NCBI GenBank assembly: GCA_026708265.1 | Contig: JAPOVI010000014.1 | Span: 1-62,810, forward strand | Reading direction: 5' to 3' | From: Acidobacteriota bacterium | Lineage (GTDB): Bacteria; Acidobacteriota; Vicinamibacteria; Vicinamibacterales; UBA8438 | Length of the DNA: 62,810 nucleotides | Part shown: piece after piece, positions 20,003 through 28,763 of the stretch | Layout of the letters: every line of letters starts with the position of its first letter | How positions within the stretch are numbered: position 1 is the stretch's first letter | Position numbers and translations under genes: made by a program | Notes under the pieces: model-generated | Databases searched by the model: none | What the model saw: only the letters and a program-made list of their open reading frames with translations | Told to the model about the DNA's origin: nothing

Positions 20003-21823
20003 ATGCGGAATCGAACCCTGACGCTCGCGAGTCTGCTCATCGCCCTCGCGGCGCTCTCCCTGCCCCCGGCCCTGGATGCCCAGGAGGGCGAGACGATCAC
20101 CCGCGAGGCAGTACGGCCCTTCGTCCCGGTGACGGACGCGATGCTGCGCGATCCCGATCCCGAGGACTGGCTGATGGCGCATCGCACGTACGACTTCCAG
20201 GGCTACAGCCCGCTGGACCAAATCAACCGGGACAACGTCCACACGCTGCAGGTGGCCTGGATGCGCGCGATGGACGAGGGGCCGCAGCAGGTGCAGCCGC
20301 TCGTCTACGACGGGGTGATGTACCTCGCCAACAACGGCGACCACATCCAGGCCCTCGACGCGACGACGGGCGATCTGCTCTGGGACTACCAGCGGCAGGC
20401 GCCCGACGACCTGCGGGAGTACGTTGCGCTCGGCAACCGGACGCGCAACATCGCCATCTACGGCAACCACATCTATCACCTGACGGCCGACGCGCACCTC
20501 CTGGCCCTCGACGCCCGTACCGGAGAGGTGGCCTGGGACACGGAGATGGCGGACTACCGGGACGGCATCACGCATTCGTCGGGCGCGATGATCATCGACG
20601 GCCGGGTGCTCGCCGGCCGCACCTGCAGCCCCCGGAGCCGCGACGCCCGCTGCTTCATCTCCGCCCACGACTCGGACAACGGAACGGAGCTGTGGCGCGT
20701 CTACACGGCGGCCGGCGCGGACGACCCGGGCGGGCAGACGTGGGGCAACCTGCCGACCTCGGAGCGGGTGCACGTCTCGCCGTGGGGCGCGCCCGGCAGC
20801 TACGACCCCGAGCTGGGGCTCATCTACTGGGGCATCGCCGTGCCCCTGCCCTATCCCCGCATCGTCCGGCGCGGCACCTGGGACCTCGGCGACGGCACGC
20901 CGTGCGAGCTCTACTCCAACTCCACCGTCGCCCTCGAGGTCGAGAGCGGCGACATGGCGTGGTACTACCAGCACCTGCCGTGCGACGACTGGGACCAGGA
21001 CTTCGTCCAGGAGCGGACGCTGATCGACACGGTGGTCGACCCCGATCCGGAATCGGTGATGTGGATCAACCCGAATCTCGAGGGCGCGGCCGAGGAGCGC
21101 AAGGTCGCCGTCACCCTGGGCGAGCCGGGCGGCCTGTTCGTGCTCGACCGCCAGACCGGCGAGTTCCTGTGGGGGACACCGCTCCCGTACACCAGCACGG
21201 AGCGCTTCGTCATCCGCGACATCGACCCCGCGACCGGGCAGGTCTTCATCAACATGGACCTGGTGGCGCGCGAGATCGGCGACCAGTTCATCATCTGCGG
21301 CCACAACGTGAAGGGCTGGTGGTCGTGGTCCTACAGCCCGCAGACCGGCCTGCTCTACATCCCCATCAACCGCTCGTGCCTGAACCAGACCGCCAACGAC
21401 CGGACCATCTCGGGGGCGAGCCCGCGCTTCACCCAACCCGAGCCGGGCTTCGAGGTGGACGGCCACCTGACCGAGGTGCGCGCCCTCGACATCTCGACGG
21501 GCCGCGAGGCGTGGCGCTTCAGCCAGCGGGCTCCGAACGCCGGGTCGACGCTGGCCACGGCGGGGAACGTCGTGTTCCACGGCGACCTCAACCGCCGCTA
21601 CCGCGCCTTCGACGCCGAGACCGGCGAGGTGCTGTGGCAGACGATCCTCGGCAGTCAGATCACGGGCTTCCCCGTGTCGTACGCCGTCGACGGCCGGCAG
21701 TACCTGTCGGTGCCGGTGGGCGGATCGGCGATCTTCCAGCTCTCGAACTACGCGTCCGAGCTCGAGGCGCCGCTGGGCAGCAACCTGATCGTGACGTTCG
21801 CGCTGCCGCCGGCGGACCGGTGA
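20003..21823 (+). CDS. Periplasmic PQQ-dependent dehydrogenase (quinoprotein)
   Basis: A 606-residue secreted quinoprotein of the same subgroup as the 590-residue enzyme upstream: PVTDAMLRDPDPEDWLMAHR and GYSPLDQINRDNVHTLQ, followed by blade motifs (ALDATTGDLLWDYQ, ALDARTGEVAWDTEM, LDRQTGEFLWGT, AFDAETGEVLWQTI). It has the same two-Cys variant (GRTC ... RCFISAHD). No heme site. A GTG nine bases upstream overlaps the ribosome site GGAGG, so I use the ATG. The next quinoprotein begins 17 bases after the stop, so the two are one transcription unit. Confidence 0.88.
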   Translation: MRNRTLTLASLLIALAALSLPPALDAQEGETITREAVRPFVPVTDAMLRDPDPEDWLMAHRTYDFQGYSPLDQINRDNVHTLQVAWMRAMDEGPQQVQPLVYDGVMYLANNGDHIQALDATTGDLLWDYQRQAPDDLREYVALGNRTRNIAIYGNHIYHLTADAHLLALDARTGEVAWDTEMADYRDGITHSSGAMIIDGRVLAGRTCSPRSRDARCFISAHDSDNGTELWRVYTAAGADDPGGQTWGNLPTSERVHVSPWGAPGSYDPELGLIYWGIAVPLPYPRIVRRGTWDLGDGTPCELYSNSTVALEVESGDMAWYYQHLPCDDWDQDFVQERTLIDTVVDPDPESVMWINPNLEGAAEERKVAVTLGEPGGLFVLDRQTGEFLWGTPLPYTSTERFVIRDIDPATGQVFINMDLVAREIGDQFIICGHNVKGWWSWSYSPQTGLLYIPINRSCLNQTANDRTISGASPRFTQPEPGFEVDGHLTEVRALDISTGREAWRFSQRAPNAGSTLATAGNVVFHGDLNRRYRAFDAETGEVLWQTILGSQITGFPVSYAVDGRQYLSVPVGGSAIFQLSNYASELEAPLGSNLIVTFALPPADR

Positions 21824-21840
21824 CGCGAAGGAGCACCGTC

Positions 21841-23802
21841 ATGCCGACCCTCCGTGCCGCCGCGGCCGCCGCGAGCCTCCTGTACGGCGTCGTCGTCGGC
21901 GCCTTCCTCCTTGCAGCCGCACCCGCCGCGGCGCAGCAGGGCGCGCCGGGCGGCGAATGGCGCAGCTACGCCGGCGAGGCGGGCGGCACGAAGTACTCGC
22001 CGCTCGATCAGATCCACGCCGGCAACGTGCAGGACCTCCGCGTCGCCTGGCGGTGGCGCTCGGTCGATCACGAGCTGGCCGACGCCGACCCGGACCTGCA
22101 GTTCAGCCCCATGCTGCTGACGACGCCGCTGATGGTCGGCGGGCGGCTGTTCATGGCCACCAATCTCGGCCAAGCGGCCGCCATCGACCCCGCCACGGGC
22201 GAGACGACGTGGGTCTACCGCGCGATCGAGGACGGCGCGGGGCGGCCGCGCGGCGGCCCCACCCGCGGCGTCGGCTACTGGCACGACCCGGAGCGGGACG
22301 ACGAGCGCATCTTCGTCGTGAGCGGCGAGCATCTCGTCGCCCTCGACGCCCGGACCGGCGACCCGCTGCGCGAGTTCGGGGCCGGCGGCAAGGTCGACCT
22401 CTCGGACGGCGTTCCGCACCTCGAGGAGTACCGCTGGACCGCGGCGCCCCTCATCTGCCGCGACATGATCATCGTCGGCATCTTCACCCTCGACCAGTTC
22501 GACCGCCGGGAGCAGGCGCCCGGCTACATCCGCGGCTACGACGCGGTCACCGGGCAGCTCAAGTGGCGCTTCAACACGATCCCGCAGCCGGGCGAGTTCG
22601 GGCACGAGACGTGGGAGGACGGCTCGTGGGAGCACACCGGGGCGAGCAACGTCTGGACGGTGGCGAGCGCCGACGAGGAGCTCGGCTATGCCTATCTTCC
22701 GACCGCCACCCCGACCCACAACTGGTACGGCGGGCACCGGCCGGGCGACAACCTGTTCGCGGAGACGCTGCTCTGCCTGGAGTGCGAGACCGGCCGCCGC
22801 GTCTGGCACTACCAGTTGATCCACCACGGCATCTGGGACTACGACACCGCCTCGACTCCGATCCTGGCCGACATCACCGTCGACGACCGGCCGATCAAGG
22901 CCGTCGTGCAGGTGACCAAGCAGGCGTTCGCCTACGTCTTCGACCGCGTCACCGGCGAGCCGGTCTGGCCGATCGAGGAGCGGCCGGTGCCGCAGTCGGA
23001 CGTCCCTGGGGAGCGGACGTCGCCGACGCAGCCGTTCCCCACCCGGCCGGCGCCCTTCGACCGGCAAGGGATCACCGTTGACGACCTCATCGACTTCACG
23101 CCCGAGCTCCGGGCCGAGGCGCTCGAGATCTTCAACCGCTACCGGGGCGGCCCGATCTTCACGCCCCCGTCGCTGCGCGACGAATCGCCGGGCGGGACGC
23201 TGGGCACGCTGCAGCTCCCGGGATGGGTCGGCGGCGCCAACTGGAACGGCGCGGCGTACGACCCCGAGACGCAGATGCTCTACGTGCCGTCGATCACCGC
23301 GCCGATCCAGATTTGGCTCCGCGAGGCCCCGGAGGAATCACCGTTCCGCTACCTGCAAGGCCCGGTCAGCGTCTGGATCGACGGGCCTCGGGGGCTCCCG
23401 CTGGTCAAGCCGCCGTGGGGGCGGATCACGGCCATCGACCTCAACACCGGCGAGCACGTCTGGATGGTGCCGAACGGGCCGGGGCCGCGCGATCACATCG
23501 CACTCCAGGACTTGGCGCTTCCGTGGCTGGGCGCCCCCGGCCGGGCGGCGCCGCTCCTGACGAAGACGCTCCTCTTCCTGGGCGACGGCTCCCGCTCGAT
23601 GCAGGTCGTGCCGCCGCTCGGGGGCGGACGGATGTTCCGCGCCTACGACAAGGCGACCGGCCGGGTGCTGTGGCAGACGGAGCTCGAGGCCGGTGTTTCC
23701 GGCGCCCCCATGACGTACCTGCACGACGGCACGCAGTACGTGGTCGTGGCCGTCAGCGAACGTGACCACGACGGCGAGCTGGTCGCCTTCGCCGTACAGT
23801 AG
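21841..23802 (+). CDS. Periplasmic PQQ dehydrogenase, glucose-dehydrogenase-like subgroup
   Basis: A 653-residue secreted quinoprotein. Signal peptide (LLYGVVVGAFLLAAAPAAAQQ), opening WRSYAGEAGGTKYSPLDQIHAGNVQ, then blades (AIDPATGETTWVYR, GYDAVTGQLKWRFN, AYDKATGRVLWQTELE) and the active-site segment HHGIWDYDTASTP. It belongs to the same subgroup as the 665-residue enzyme on the other strand. GAAGGAG precedes the ATG by seven bases. The last codons and stop are part of a 36-base tandem repeat that runs into the intergenic space. Confidence 0.88.
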   Translation: MPTLRAAAAAASLLYGVVVGAFLLAAAPAAAQQGAPGGEWRSYAGEAGGTKYSPLDQIHAGNVQDLRVAWRWRSVDHELADADPDLQFSPMLLTTPLMVGGRLFMATNLGQAAAIDPATGETTWVYRAIEDGAGRPRGGPTRGVGYWHDPERDDERIFVVSGEHLVALDARTGDPLREFGAGGKVDLSDGVPHLEEYRWTAAPLICRDMIIVGIFTLDQFDRREQAPGYIRGYDAVTGQLKWRFNTIPQPGEFGHETWEDGSWEHTGASNVWTVASADEELGYAYLPTATPTHNWYGGHRPGDNLFAETLLCLECETGRRVWHYQLIHHGIWDYDTASTPILADITVDDRPIKAVVQVTKQAFAYVFDRVTGEPVWPIEERPVPQSDVPGERTSPTQPFPTRPAPFDRQGITVDDLIDFTPELRAEALEIFNRYRGGPIFTPPSLRDESPGGTLGTLQLPGWVGGANWNGAAYDPETQMLYVPSITAPIQIWLREAPEESPFRYLQGPVSVWIDGPRGLPLVKPPWGRITAIDLNTGEHVWMVPNGPGPRDHIALQDLALPWLGAPGRAAPLLTKTLLFLGDGSRSMQVVPPLGGGRMFRAYDKATGRVLWQTELEAGVSGAPMTYLHDGTQYVVVAVSERDHDGELVAFAVQ

Positions 23803-23884
23803 CGACTTCGGGATCGTCGTTCCTTCGCCGTGCAGTAGCAGCGTCGAGATCGTCGCTGTTTTGCCGTGCAGTGGCGAGGTCGAG
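23787..23884 (+). repeat. 36-base degenerate tandem repeat spanning a stop codon
   Basis: About 2.6 copies with exact 36-base spacing, each beginning near CTTCGCCGTRCAGTAGC and continuing GA-TCGTCG. The first copy contains the last codons and TAG of the quinoprotein gene; the second repeats that end (CAG TAG); the third reads CAGTGG. The repeat fills most of the gap to the phosphotriesterase-like gene. Confidence 0.8.
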
Positions 23885-23905
23885 CGAACCGGGAAGGAGG
23901 GAGAC

Positions 23906-25015
23906 ATGGGTAGCTGCCCGCATCGATCCGGCTCCGTCACCCGCCGAGACGCCATGCGCCGCCTCGGTGCGGCAGGCGTCGGCGTGGTCGTGGCACCGGG
24001 GCTGACCTCCGCTCGCCCCGCAGCTCCGCTTCAGGAGGCGGGCGGGAGCGGCGTGACGTTCCCCGAGGGGGCGATCATCCGCACCGTGCTGCGCGACATC
24101 GATCCCGAGGAGCTCGCGGGAGGGGCGACGCTCTTTCACGAGCACCTGTCGATCGGCGATCCGATCCCGCCGTGGGTCACGCCGCCGGAGAACCCGCGGC
24201 CGCCGTTCACTGCCGATCTCGACCTGATGGCGGACGAAGTGAACGCGACGGCGCAGGAGGGCGTGAGCTGCATCGTGAACGGCGGCACGAAGGATCTCGG
24301 CCAGAACTTCCACCGGCTGGTCGCCTTGGCGCAGCGGGTGAACCTGCACATCGTCATGGCGGGCGGGCTCTGGACGCAGCCGCGCTATCCGCCGGAGATC
24401 GCCGGCTGGACCGAGGAGGAGGTCGCGGCCGACTTCATGCGCGACGCCGAGGCGGAGCGCTGGGGCGCGCTGGGCGAGATCGGCTCGTCGATGACGATGC
24501 ACCCCGACGAGCGCAAGGTGCTGCGCGCGTCGTGCCTCGTCCACCTGCGGACCGGGCTCCCGATCATGACGCACACCCCGCACCAGGGCTGTCCGTCGTG
24601 CGCGCTCGAGCAGCTCGACATCATCGAGGAGATGGGCGTGGACCCGCGGTTGATCTGCATCGGACACCTGGCGGACATCGTCGACGACCCGGGAGCCGAG
24701 CTCCACAAGGCGCTCGCGCGCCGCGGCGCGTTCCTCGGCTTCGACACCGTCGGCCACCAGATCACGCAGGGCGACGCCGAGAAGGTGAAGATGATCGTCT
24801 CGTGCATCGACGCCGGCTTCGAGGACTACGTGCTGCTGTCGGCCGACTTCGCCCGCGAGGCGGAGCTCAAGGCCAAGGGCGGCGCCGGCTATTCGTCCGT
24901 CGTCGCGATCTTCGTCCCCAAGCTGCGCTACGCGGGCGTGCCGGAGGAGACCATCCACAAGATCCTGGTCGACAACCCGCGGCGCTTCCTCGCCTTCGTG
25001 CCGAAGAACGCGTGA
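23906..25015 (+). CDS. Tat-exported phosphotriesterase-family hydrolase
   Basis: A 369-residue member of the phosphotriesterase/PHP-like amidohydrolase group. The N-terminus TRRDAMRRLGAAGVGVVVAPG is a twin-arginine-type signal. Metal ligands appear as FHEHLS (HxH), then THTPHQG and GHLADIVDD, with a late Asp in LLSADFARE. Family members hydrolyse phosphotriesters or lactones; here a lactonase is as likely as an organophosphate hydrolase. AAGGAGG lies close before the ATG; the frame is open 48 codons further up through the tandem repeat, which is not part of the protein. It follows the quinoproteins on the same strand. Confidence 0.82.
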   Translation: MGSCPHRSGSVTRRDAMRRLGAAGVGVVVAPGLTSARPAAPLQEAGGSGVTFPEGAIIRTVLRDIDPEELAGGATLFHEHLSIGDPIPPWVTPPENPRPPFTADLDLMADEVNATAQEGVSCIVNGGTKDLGQNFHRLVALAQRVNLHIVMAGGLWTQPRYPPEIAGWTEEEVAADFMRDAEAERWGALGEIGSSMTMHPDERKVLRASCLVHLRTGLPIMTHTPHQGCPSCALEQLDIIEEMGVDPRLICIGHLADIVDDPGAELHKALARRGAFLGFDTVGHQITQGDAEKVKMIVSCIDAGFEDYVLLSADFAREAELKAKGGAGYSSVVAIFVPKLRYAGVPEETIHKILVDNPRRFLAFVPKNA

Positions 25016-25116
25016 CGGGCGCGGAGCTGCGGGTTCTTCTGCGGGCTCGCGGAAGAGAAGCGCCGGGGCCTCGCGGGCCGCTCGGAACAGAGGCCGACCG
25101 TGAGAGGAGATCGAAC

Positions 25117-25665
25117 ATGGGAGACGGCACTTGGCGAGCACGGGCCGTCGGCGTCGCGGCGGCCGCCCTGGCGGCGGGGTGCCTGGTCATGAGCGGCGGC
25201 GATGACCGCGCCTTCGCCCAGGGCGAGCGCGATGTCCTGGCCGTCGCGCAGGAGTACTTCCGCGCGCTCTACGCCCCGGACCACGACCGGGTGCGGGAGG
25301 TGGCGAGCCCGGCGATGACCTTCGCCGACCCGACAGCCGAAGGGCAGGCCGTGGCGATCACGAGCGCCGCCTCCCGCGACGAGTTCCTGGCCTACATGCA
25401 GGCGAACAACGCCGGCTCCGACGCCGAGGCCGTCGTCGACCGCGCGTTCCAGACCGGGCGCTACGCCACGCTCTACGTCACCTACCGCGGCACCGTCGAC
25501 GGTGCGCAACTGGGCCGGCCGGGGACTCGGGTCGAGTTCGAAACGGCGGGCGTCACCGTACTCACGGTGGAGAACGGTCTGGTCACCCACCACCAGGACT
25601 ACGTCGACTACGAGACCCTCGACCGGCAGTTCGGCGGGGAGCTGCAGCCTCCGTCGGAGCGGTAG
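25117..25665 (+). CDS. Secreted SnoaL/NTF2-like protein
   Basis: A 182-residue protein. Its signal peptide (VAAAALAAGCLVMSGG) contains AAGC, which could be a lipobox. The NTF2-like fold is visible in VAQEYFRALYAPDHDRVREVASPAMTFADPTAEG, a helix of DEFLAYMQANN and closing strands (VTVLTVENGLVTHHQDYVDYETL). It resembles ester-cyclase or limonene-epoxide-hydrolase-like proteins, but no catalytic set can be named. GAGAGGAG stands eight bases upstream of the ATG. Same strand as, and 101 bases after, the phosphotriesterase-like gene. Confidence 0.7.
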   Translation: MGDGTWRARAVGVAAAALAAGCLVMSGGDDRAFAQGERDVLAVAQEYFRALYAPDHDRVREVASPAMTFADPTAEGQAVAITSAASRDEFLAYMQANNAGSDAEAVVDRAFQTGRYATLYVTYRGTVDGAQLGRPGTRVEFETAGVTVLTVENGLVTHHQDYVDYETLDRQFGGELQPPSER

Positions 25666-25784
25666 GTCGCGGGAACCCAGCCGCTTTCAGCCGCGTCCGC
25701 GTCGCGATCGACCACGCACCGGCGCCACGGCTCGGTCCAAGCCTGCCCGACGACGTCCTATATGCTGGTGGAAGGAGGAATCCG

Positions 25785-25985
25785 ATGCTGTTGCCCAAGC
25801 CGAAGAAGTTGACAAAGGAAGATGAAGAGTTGATTTCCCGTCTGAAGCAGTCGGCCAGCAAACCGCTGACGAAGCAGCAGGTGCAGGCGCAGCGCATCTC
25901 ATGGGTCTTCGGCAACCTGCCCAGTCACAGCAAGCTCACACGCGAAGAGATCGACAGGCTCATCAGGGCACGTGAGGGAGAATGA
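25785..25985 (+). CDS. Small antitoxin-like partner of Fic
   Basis: A 66-residue, highly charged helical protein. The middle reads QAQRISWVFGNL followed by KLTREEIDRLI, a layout I recall from small proteins encoded directly before Fic toxins. The Glu of the canonical (S/T)xxxE(G/N) inhibitory motif is not evident, so the mode of inhibition is uncertain. GAAGGAGG lies before the ATG, and the stop overlaps the Fic start by four bases. Base composition is less G+C-rich than in neighbouring genes. Confidence 0.65.
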   Translation: MLLPKPKKLTKEDEELISRLKQSASKPLTKQQVQAQRISWVFGNLPSHSKLTREEIDRLIRAREGE

Positions 25986-26590
25986 TCCTCTATGAGCTGT
26001 TCCAGGATGAGCAGCATCCCGCGTATCGCCAGCTGGCCGTCGACAACCTGGCGCGACAGTACGGCTTCCTGGGCTCCATCGTGAACGCAGCAATAACGGC
26101 CAACCGCCCGATGATCTCGACGGCGGTGGTCGCGGCGCTGAACTATCACGCCATCTCGTGCCTGCACGTGAACGCCGGCGCCTATCGCCCCTGCGACGTG
26201 ACGGTGGGTGACCACAGTCCGCCGACGCACCACCGCGTTCCCGAGCTGATGAACGCTTTCATCAACGAGGTCAACCGGTACTGGGAAACGACCGACGTAC
26301 TGTCGCTGGCCAGCTATTGCCTGTGGCGGTTGAACCACATCCATCCGTTCATCAACGGCAACGGGCGTACGGCACGGGCGCTGTGCTACTACGTCGTCTG
26401 CGTCAAACTCGGCAGTCTGCTGGGTGGCGATCCGATCCTCCCCGATTTGATTCGCAGGAATCGCGATGAGTACGTGGAGTTGCTGCGGGCCACCGACGCT
26501 GGCTTCAGGGAACGGCGTCCGGAGCCCCTGGATGGACTGCGCGCCTTCATCTCGCGTCTACTGGCCGAGCAGATTGGCGACGCCCGATAG
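25982..26590 (+). CDS. fic: Fic-domain AMP-transferase (toxin)
   Basis: A 202-residue Fic protein with the complete catalytic motif HPFINGNGRTAR at 121-132, which transfers AMP from ATP to a target protein hydroxyl. The flap region and an N-terminal helical segment precede it. The ATG overlaps the stop of the small upstream gene (ATGA). The pair forms a toxin-antitoxin-like module in a patch of lower G+C, consistent with acquisition by transfer. The target is unknown. Confidence 0.88.
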   Translation: MILYELFQDEQHPAYRQLAVDNLARQYGFLGSIVNAAITANRPMISTAVVAALNYHAISCLHVNAGAYRPCDVTVGDHSPPTHHRVPELMNAFINEVNRYWETTDVLSLASYCLWRLNHIHPFINGNGRTARALCYYVVCVKLGSLLGGDPILPDLIRRNRDEYVELLRATDAGFRERRPEPLDGLRAFISRLLAEQIGDAR

Positions 26591-26623
26591 CCGTGCCGGT
26601 GCGCGCGACCGCGGGCGGCGCCG

Positions 26624-27103
26624 CTAGAGTGCCGGATTCCAGGGGGCCTGAGCTTCGCTTTGCAGTAGTCCGCGAATGTGGGTCGTCGGAGGCTTTCGAG
26701 GAGGCGACGCGTCCGGGAGCGTCTCCAACGCGCGGATCAACTCGTTCGCCTGTTGCCCACTAGCGCGATGCCACACCAGCCTCGCGATGTAGCAGATCTG
26801 GGGGTCGCTGCTCTGCTCTCCGGACCGGCCCCAATACTCGCTGGGTTGTCTTCCCGTAAGCAGCCGGATCAACTGGTGGGCTTGTTCCCCGTTGGCGCGG
26901 TTCCACACCAGCAACGCAATCTTGACGCACTGGCTCCTGCTCGCACGTCCCGTGAGCGGCGCCTGCTGGTGTGGCGTGACTTCCGCCCTGGGGCGGCGGC
27001 CGACGAGATAGCCCACTGCGGCGGCGACGCCGCCGACAACGATGATCGGGATGATCGGGACCGGCACGATGACCAACACTACCACGGCCCGGCCGCCGGG
27101 CAC
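26624..27103 (-). CDS. Possible membrane-anchored protein with an internal duplicated motif
   Basis: A 159-residue frame from GTG. One hydrophobic segment near the N-terminus (VVVLVIVPVPIIPIIVVGGVAAAVGYLVG) could anchor it. Two related segments follow: ALLVWNRANGEQAHQLIRLL and ARLVWHRASGQQANELIRAL. Conservation between the copies argues that the frame is translated. I do not recognise the family. The start is weakly supported, with no good ribosome site. Confidence 0.45.
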   Translation of the reverse strand: MPGGRAVVVLVIVPVPIIPIIVVGGVAAAVGYLVGRRPRAEVTPHQQAPLTGRASRSQCVKIALLVWNRANGEQAHQLIRLLTGRQPSEYWGRSGEQSSDPQICYIARLVWHRASGQQANELIRALETLPDASPPRKPPTTHIRGLLQSEAQAPWNPAL

Positions 27104-27571
27104 GGCGGCGGCGCTTCCCGCTACTGCGCCGTGGACCGGCCCTCCGCGCCAACGACCAGCTCACCGGCAACGTCGTCGCCGAGCTCACTCCGCCAGCCAA
27201 CCCACCGGCGCCTCGTTGTCCTGCCTGCTCGGCGGCCGGCAGCACGTCGCCGCCGCCACGACGCCGGAGACGCCCGCGGATATCATCGCCCTCATTCCCC
27301 GGCGGTAGCAGGGACCGCGAGCATCGCGCCCGTGATGCGCTCGCGGACCACGCGCTCGACACCCTGCGAATCTACCGCACCGTGACCACCGCGGGCCTCG
27401 CGCGCCCAGGTGGACACCACTACGGACGCCGTGCGCGAAGCCGCCGACCACGGTGACTACACTACCCGCACGGGCTTCGTCGCCCTCGAACTCCGGCTAA
27501 CCGAGTGATCGTCGACACCGGCGCGGCGGTCGCCGTCGTCGTCGGCGCCAAGCGATTGATCGCGTAGCGCG
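27104..27571. other. Eroded coding scraps, no intact gene
   Basis: On the plus strand short protein-like pieces appear in changing frames: RANDQLTGNVVAEL near 27,150, a 32-codon piece from 27,410 ending ELRLTE, and a 20-codon piece from 27,505 whose GTG overlaps the previous stop by four bases. None has a plausible full length. This looks like decayed or rearranged accessory DNA; I cannot name the parent genes. Confidence 0.35.
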
Positions 27572-27715
27572 TCAACGACCGCGGTCGTCGTACATCTCCT
27601 CGCGACGCAACGACATTCCCGCGGGCCACGGACCCGGGTCGTGCGGTGGGAACGCCTCGTCGAGATCGACGGCTGCGCCTGCGTCGCGTCTCGTACCGCT
27701 GTCGCCCTCGATCAC
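27572..27715 (-). CDS. Possible small hydrophilic protein
   Basis: A 47-residue frame starting at GTG with AGGGAGG five bases upstream. It is polar and mixed-charge (VIEGDSGTRRDAGAAVDLDEAF, then LRREEMYDDRGR). No family recognised. It lies downstream of, and in the same direction as, the cyclase-family gene. Confidence 0.35.
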   Translation of the reverse strand: MIEGDSGTRRDAGAAVDLDEAFPPHDPGPWPAGMSLRREEMYDDRGR

Positions 27716-27776
27716 CGCTGCCTCCCTGCGTCGGGGACTCCCACCGCGCGTCTTCCGGCACGTCGACACGCGGCCC

Positions 27777-28763
27777 TCAGAATACTGCGATCGGATTGAG
27801 CGGCGAACCGGTCCCGCCGCGGATCGGCAGCGGGGCCGCCATCAGCAGGAACTCCCAGCGGCTGCGCTCCGCCGCCGCGGCGCCGAGCGCTTCCAGGTCG
27901 CAGTTGTCGAACATATGCACGCCCAGGTAGAGCAGCGCGAAGTCGTGGACGGCGCCCGGCAGCTCGGACGGCGCGACGTAGGTCGGGTGGTCGCTCCCCA
28001 TCAGCGCCACGTCGCGCTCCTTCAGCCACGGAATGACCGACGGGTGCAGACCCGCCGAGCGGCCGCCCGGCCGGCGCCCCCGTAGCCACGGCCCCTCGGC
28101 GGCGCGGCGCGCCCAGACGCCGGTGCGGATGAACAGCGCGTCGCCGGACGAGACCCGCACGCCTGCGAATTCCTCCCACGCCTCCAGGTCCTCGACGTAG
28201 ATGGGCGTTCCCGGTTCCAGGTACGGCACGCCGCGCAGGCGCGGGATGTCGACGAGCACGCCGCGCGTCACGATGCCGTTCTTCAGGTTGTGGATCGAGT
28301 TCTTCAGGTGCCCGCTCGCCAGGACCGCCTCGGCGTCCGGCGCGTAGCCGTTGTAGAAGACGCCGTCGTCGTTGATGTGGGCCAGCGCGTCGAGGTGCGT
28401 GTGCGCGATGCCGTGGTAGCGGATGGACAGCCGATCGGAGCTGATCCCGACCATCTCGTGCTCGTATGGAAACGGGTTGTCGACCGCCTCGACGGTATCG
28501 GCGTCGCCGGCCAGGGACACCGTGACGCCTTCTTCGACCAGCGCCACCGCCTGCAGCCGCTTGGTCGGCGTGACGAGGTTCAGCGCGCCGATCTCGTCGT
28601 CCGCGCCCCATCGGCCCCAGTTGGTCAGCTCCATCTTCCACCGCTCGTACTGCGCCTCGGTCACCGTCCTCCGGTCCGAGCCGACGGGCTGGGCCGACGC
28701 CGCCCCCGCTGCGAGCATCGCGACCAGAACGAGCGCCGACTCCATCACTGGCCTCTTCGTCAT
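27777..28763 (-). CDS. Secreted cyclase-family (kynurenine-formamidase-like) hydrolase
   Basis: A 328-residue protein with a signal peptide (ALVLVAMLAAGAASAQP). The cyclase-family metal motif is present as IAHTHLDALAH, a variant of the usual HxGTHxDxPxH, together with SGDALFIRTG and GSDHPTY. Family members hydrolyse formylkynurenine or related amides, or close rings. Pro in the motif is replaced by Ala, so the substrate probably differs from N-formylkynurenine. GGGAGGGAG precedes the ATG at a short distance. A 312-base gap without a firm gene separates it from the next small frame. Confidence 0.82.
   Translation of the reverse strand: MTKRPVMESALVLVAMLAAGAASAQPVGSDRRTVTEAQYERWKMELTNWGRWGADDEIGALNLVTPTKRLQAVALVEEGVTVSLAGDADTVEAVDNPFPYEHEMVGISSDRLSIRYHGIAHTHLDALAHINDDGVFYNGYAPDAEAVLASGHLKNSIHNLKNGIVTRGVLVDIPRLRGVPYLEPGTPIYVEDLEAWEEFAGVRVSSGDALFIRTGVWARRAAEGPWLRGRRPGGRSAGLHPSVIPWLKERDVALMGSDHPTYVAPSELPGAVHDFALLYLGVHMFDNCDLEALGAAAAERSRWEFLLMAAPLPIRGGTGSPLNPIAVF

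Noticed and set aside
17774..21580. A 1,268-codon minus-strand open frame
   Set aside because: Protein character begins at the signal peptide encoded near 19,771; the upstream part is antisense to the next quinoprotein.
23762..23905. N-terminal extension of the phosphotriesterase-like protein
   Set aside because: The extra 48 codons are the 36-base tandem repeat; the ribosome site and Tat signal fit the later ATG.
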